Assembly: GCA_038380795.1 (NCBI GenBank)
Contig: CM076272.1
Coordinates: forward strand, 2,423,001-2,487,000
Direction of reading: 5' to 3'
Source of the DNA: Pyrocephalus nanus
Taxonomy: Eukaryota > Chordata > Aves > Passeriformes > Tyrannidae
Length of the DNA: 64,000 nt
Each line of letters opens with the position of its first letter. Position 1 is the stretch's first letter. Position numbers and translations under genes: made by a program. Below the pieces are notes generated by a model. That model was not told where the DNA came from and searched no databases. It worked only from the letters and a program-made list of their open reading frames with translations. Positions 59,701 through 64,000 of this stretch are shown piece after piece.

Positions 59701-62069
59701 TAACGTGGTTTGTTATTCTAAGTAGCTTAAGAGGTGATGAAACTACTGCTTCTCCAGTAATATCTGTGCTGTCCTTGCATCTGTCAGTGTTTAAACAGAG
59801 AGTTAGCTTGTTTTCTAGGTGACTGTATTCTGTTCAAATAAAAGCAAACTTACTTCTGAGACTGCTTCTGATATGACCTCCTTTAGGAATGCTTCCCTCT
59901 TCATCCAGATATTTTACTTGTGAGTTACAAAGGCACCCAAATCGAGGTGAAAAACTTGTGATGTTGAATTTGACAGCTGCTTGTGGTTTGGTATGGATTT
60001 CTTTCTGTTCATAACCTCAGGAATAGGGGCAGTATTTCTCCACTGGGCTGTGAGAATGACTTCATTATCGACTGCAAGTGTTCAGATGAATGGTTTGAGA
60101 GGCCCCAGGACTGGATGGGATCCATGGATAACAGATAACTGTGTACAAGATATTCAGTCCAAGCAGTTAATGCACTTGGGTACTTCATACGTGAGAGAAA
60201 TTGTGCAGCTTTAGACCAGATGAGATTCTAGGACCTCATTGGCTTTCATTTCCTTTAAAGAGTGTTTTCCATTACAGTTCTTCTTTGGTAAAAGCTGTCC
60301 TCATTTTCAAGTTTTAATTGGCGGTTATTTCTATTGCAATATGAAAAACCACTGAAGTAACGTGATCTAAGAGTATCCTTCACCGGCTTTAATCTGCAGG
60401 AAATTCAGCTTCACAAAGTTTTTAGAACATTTCTGATTTTACACAGAGAACTGAGCAGCTTGCTATTTTTATCTGTGTTTAATTTGGCATTTGGCTTTCC
60501 AGTTAAACTGCTGCTCAGTGCACAGTAAAAGCTGCCATCAGCCAATTTATTGCAGATTCTCAGAGCATACTTTAGTGGGGACCTTCAGATGTCACCTCCT
60601 GCTGACAAGGGCCCTTTGAAAGACACCATTACTCATGTAATTGTTTAGGCTTTCACATCATGACAAATACTAAACTTTACACGCTGGTGTTCTTATTAAC
60701 ATTTTGCTCCAAGCTCAACGCAGCAGGAAGAAACAGCTGCTTATTTATAACTACTATTTTCTAAAACACTAATAACACAACATAATTATTAACATGTGCC
60801 AGATGATGCTGCTACATGAAATATTTAGCAAAAGGTTGGGCACGTAACCCAGACAGTTTAATCCTTTTACATCTTCCAGCATCTGTTTTGCCTGGTTAGG
60901 ACCCAGCTGCACACAAATCCATGGTTATGTAATAAAACCACTTTGCTTATGTCCTGCACGTTCAAGTGGCAGCTACTTCAGCACTGTTAACGGGACATGA
61001 AGGCTCTAAAATGCATTTACTGCAAGGCACACACACTCTGCTGACAGAAATACAGATTTTACACCATAAACCTGTGTTAGGAACACCAGGTGCAGTGCAG
61101 TGGTGAATTGGACCAGCTGTCATCAGAAACCACAGAGTTGCAATTTCAGTACAAATACTGCCAAGGAATTTTTGGAGCGCTCAGAAAACGCCAGAACTCT
61201 GGTGTATCACAAAAAGAATTAAAATAGGATTCTTTTGTGCCCCGTATTTGGCTAAAATATGTTTTTTATTTACTCTAAAATCTTGGCTCGACCACTGCGT
61301 ACACACTGAGCGTTTCAGAATTAGAGTCCTGCTGCATCCTTTCACACATGATATGTTTTGATTGTGCAGGACAGGCAGCACACACACGGACTCTCACTGT
61401 ATAAAATGACCATGTTTACTGCAGGGTATTCAGATCAATAGAAGTGTACTGGAAGAATCTCCTGTGTAAGCAGCCTTTTCCTGGCTGCTTGCACAGCCTG
61501 CATTATGTCTTGCACAGCCACGCACAACCCAAATGCAGCTGCAGGGTAAGATCATGCAGAAAAACACGAGTTTAAAAAGTAAGGGATTCAAATGCTCCAG
61601 TATTCCGTTTTGGTCATTGAGAAGATTCACAGTTTACACAGAGAGATGCACTATTTTTCTGTAAAAGAGTTTTGACAATTGACAACATGCTCAATGAAAT
61701 CTTGCTACTATGGGTAATGCTCATTTTAGGAAGGTATAAAGTTGCTAAAATTATTTGAGTTAAATAAGGACCATTTTCCTGAGGAGTGCAGTATCTAGCA
61801 CTTTTCATGTTGCAGCTGATTAGCACTATGAAGCCATTTAGCTCTTCTTTCCAAATCTTTTCTCTCTGTGAAATATTAATATCTTAGATGTAAAAAATGC
61901 ATTAATGCCAGCTGCTTCTATTTTTCTGTGGCAATGTGTACACCGTGCATTTCCATTAGGACAATTAAGGAAAAATCACTAATTGAGTTTCACAGTTCGT
62001 GCATTGAAAGTTGTCTTTCGTATCAGATTTTATTTATCTGATACAGAAAAAAAGGTGGGTGTTTTGTAC
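56800..62069. other. PSMA4-CHRNA5 intergenic region
   Basis: AT-rich sequence with no recognised exon. It holds a short (TG)n run at about 56,930, an isolated AATAAA at 59,837 that could be a distal PSMA4 poly(A) site, and stretches at about 60,240-61,000 and 61,850-61,990 that have the look of conserved non-coding DNA. Nothing else is supported. Confidence 0.5.
61850..61990. promoter_or_regulatory. Candidate conserved element upstream of CHRNA5
   Basis: A compact AT-rich block with homeodomain-like cores (ATTAATAT, GCATTAATGCC, ACAATTAAGG, CACTAATTGAG) about 850-1,000 bases before the CHRNA5 start codon. This is pattern-based inference without alignment. Confidence 0.25.
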
Positions 62070-62185
62070 AGAGTATTTATATGTTATATATATGTTATAT
62101 ATGTGTTATATGTGAGGTTTATATATGTTATTATATATTATTATACATATGATGTGTATCTATATAGTATATATAAAGGTGGAAA
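62070..62185 (+). repeat. Degenerate (TA)-rich microsatellite
   Basis: Imperfect TATATGTTATATATATG-type repeats over roughly 110 bp, upstream of the CHRNA5 promoter. Confidence 0.8.
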
Positions 62186-62285
62186 TATCCTGGGTCTTTG
62201 TAGATTGCATCAGTTCTCCTATTTTTGGTTAAAAGTTCCAAAATATTCTGATTGAGAAACTTTCAAAAATCCTACTGATTTAGAA

Positions 62286-62366
62286 ACTAAAAAAAAAACC
62301 AAACAAAAACACAAAAAACCCAGCAACCACCACCAAAAAAAAACACAAAAAACCCCAAAAAACCTC
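62286..62366 (+). repeat. A-rich/CA-rich low-complexity tract
   Basis: Runs of A broken by C (AAAAAACC, CAAAAACACAAAA) over about 80 bases. No target-site duplication or retroposon body was recognised next to it. Confidence 0.75.
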
Positions 62367-62839
62367 CTGAGTGTTTCATACGGAACGGAAATTAAAAGTT
62401 AGTTTGATTTTCTTTTTCGCTAGAAGTCACATAAACTTACTCCCTCCCCAGGGCACGGTGTGGAAGCAGCGGGCGTTGGCCGGGCTGGGTTTGCCGGAGT
62501 TTTCCGCGGGAGCGGCGGGGGACGAGCCTGAGGGAGCGGCGGTACCTGCCGGCAGCTCCTGCGGCGGCACCGGCTCCGGGAGCGGCTGGGGCAGCCCGGG
62601 GGGCCGCGGCGGGCGGTGCGGGGTGTGTGGGGTGTTGGGGTGTGTGGGGCGTTTCGGTGTGGGGTGTTCGGGTCTCCGCGGGGCCGATACCGCCGCCCGC
62701 TCCCTGCGCTGGTTCCCGCCCCCCGCGCCCCCTCACGGCCCCCGCGGGGCGGGGCCAGCACCGCCCGCTCCCCGCCCGGCTCCCTCCCGGCTCCCTCCCG
62801 GCTGCGGGGCTCGGAGGTAGCGGGGGCCGTGCCCCAGCC

Positions 62840-62954
62840 ATGGCCGGGCGCGGAGCGGTGTTGCGGAGCTGCGGCCGCGCCGCCCGGCTCCTCCTGCTCC
62901 TCCTCAGCTGGCTCTGCGCTCCCCTGCTCGCCCAGCCCGGAGCCCCGCAGGCGG
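62840..62954 (+). CDS. CHRNA5: Probable CHRNA5 first coding exon (signal peptide, partial gene)
   Basis: ATG 62,840 has G at -3 and +4. It opens a signal peptide: MAGRGAVLRSCGRAAR, a hydrophobic LLLLLLSWLCAPLLA core, then QPGAPQAG, ending in phase 1 at GTAAGG. Nicotinic receptor subunits start with such an exon. The gene after PSMA4 in the same orientation in other amniotes is CHRNA5, the accessory alpha5 subunit of neuronal nicotinic acetylcholine receptors. The signal peptide alone is not diagnostic; the name rests on synteny. All other exons lie beyond the window. Confidence 0.75.
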
Positions 62955-64000
62955 GTAAGGCGGCGCGGGGCGGCCCCCGCGGGGTGAGGGCCGGGCGGTG
63001 GGAAAGACGCTTCAGCAGAAGCCGGGAGGGTGTGGGAGAGGGCAGGGCACGGCCGGCCGGGGGTCAGAGCCCTCCCGGCGCTGTGCGGGGCCGCCGGGGA
63101 TGGAGGGGGTGGTACCGCGGCCCGGGGGGTTCGGGCGCCGCTGCCGGCCCGGGCTGTGGCCGGCGGGGAGCGCTTCGTGAGGGGAGCGGTTCGTGAGGGG
63201 AGCGGTTCGTGAGGGGAGCGCTTCGTGAGGGGAGCCGGGCGGGATTTCGCGTGTGGGGGGAGACGCCGCCGGGCTGGGGCCGCCGCCGACCTGCTTCGCT
63301 TTCCACGGCGTCAACTTTTGGGCGAAGTCGGCTGAGGTGGGGCTGGTGCCGAGGGGGCTGAGCTGGGCTGGGCTGGGGGAGCATCGCCGGCTTCAAAAAA
63401 AGGAACGGGACCTACGGAGACCGCGGTCAGACCGGCTCCCCAGGGCTGCCCAGGGCACAGGGAGGGGAAAGTGTCTCTGCCAAACTACGGCTTTTCAGGT
63501 GCACATCGGTCTCGGTTGACACACATTTCATTACGCAGTGGTCATGCTTTCTAGATGTGTGCGTATTGTGATAACACTTTAAAGATTTCAGCTGCCACAG
63601 CTTTCAGTTTTTGCTCTGCTCGCTGGCACAGTTTGGAGGTTTGAGTGCCTGCAGCTGGTACGGGGGTAAACTTTCAGAATGTGTTTTAATAATTGCAGTT
63701 TCACGTGTGGATGTGACTGCACGTAAAAACAACCCTCTTAAGAATTCATAACAGAACTCTTTTAGTTTGGTCGTGCGTTATTTGTTCGACTTCAAAAGAG
63801 TCAGTCTCGTAATTCAATCAGGATGTAACTTTCCGAGCTGAAGGATGTAAAATAGCATGTGAAGCTGGAGTGTTTATAGAATTACACAAAGATTAAAGGA
63901 GCAAAATCACTCGTCAAAGATTTATTTAGAAACAGTTGTTTTAAAGCACTGCTTGTATATAATTAATGGATACCTTGCTAAGAGTTTTGCAGAATGTCCT
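62955..64000 (+). other. CHRNA5: Start of CHRNA5 intron 1
   Basis: GC-rich to about 63,450, then AT-richer unique sequence to the window end. No further exon recognised. A short 16-bp repeat is listed separately. Confidence 0.6.
63168..63231 (+). repeat. 16-bp tandem repeat, four copies
   Basis: GAGCGCTTCGTGAGGG or GAGCGGTTCGTGAGGG occurs four times head to tail. The outer two units have GCTT and the inner two have GGTT. Confidence 0.9.

Larger units (their letters stand above)
62440..63450 (+). promoter_or_regulatory. CHRNA5: CpG island at the CHRNA5 5' end
   Basis: An abrupt rise in GC and CpG from about 62,440 surrounds the signal-peptide exon. GC boxes (GGGGCGGGG and reverse) lie just before the start codon, and a G-rich GTGTGGGG repeat segment sits at 62,615-62,670. 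No TATA box seen. Confidence 0.7.

Noticed and set aside
62286..62366. A-rich tract as the tail of a processed pseudogene or retroposon
   Set aside because: No gene- or SINE-like body precedes it and no flanking duplication was seen; it looks like simple low-complexity DNA.

Overview
This window is vertebrate nuclear DNA, almost certainly from a bird. It has compact spliced genes with GT-AG introns, sharp CpG-island promoters, many GC-rich minisatellites, and the 3' end of a CR1-type LINE, the dominant avian retroposon. All recognisable genes are on the + strand, in the order CRABP1 (last exon), IREB2, HYKK, PSMA4, CHRNA5 (first exon). This is the gene order I know from human chromosome 15q25, in more compact form.

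Layout. 1-7,632 is most likely intron 3 of CRABP1; its final coding exon is 7,633-7,683 with a short 3' UTR. 7,970-22,240 is intergenic, with one CR1 fragment (about 9,640-10,185), a 30-bp duplication and some AT-rich stretches that resemble conserved non-coding elements. 22,250-22,800 is a minisatellite abutting the IREB2 CpG island, which holds five TCTCGCGAGA-type boxes. IREB2 runs from the start codon at 23,152 to the stop at 42,119. Its 22 coding exons join without a frame break into 963 codons, the same length as human IRP2. A long 3' UTR probably ends near 44,955. HYKK (coding 47,037-51,178, four coding exons, 381 aa) follows a CpG island containing two minisatellites with inverted cores. 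A 14-unit, 30-bp minisatellite separates its poly(A) signals from the PSMA4 promoter. PSMA4 (coding 52,222-56,554, 261 aa) has its ATG alone at the end of one exon. 56,800-62,400 is AT-rich and intergenic. A final CpG island carries the signal-peptide exon of a gene that synteny identifies as CHRNA5; the rest lies beyond the window.

The genes are not an operon-like functional unit. IREB2 encodes an iron-regulated RNA-binding protein, HYKK a hydroxylysine kinase, PSMA4 a 20S proteasome subunit, CRABP1 a retinoic acid binder and CHRNA5 a nicotinic receptor subunit. IRP2 is known to be destroyed by the proteasome, so the PSMA4 neighbourhood is a curiosity rather than evidence of co-regulation.

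The most unusual structure is in IREB2 intron 12. A tandem array there was seeded by the exon 12/intron 12 boundary itself, so the exon end and its splice donor are copied about 13 times. Three copies keep an intact GT donor. One of these would add 87 codons in frame next to the redox cysteines of IRP2.
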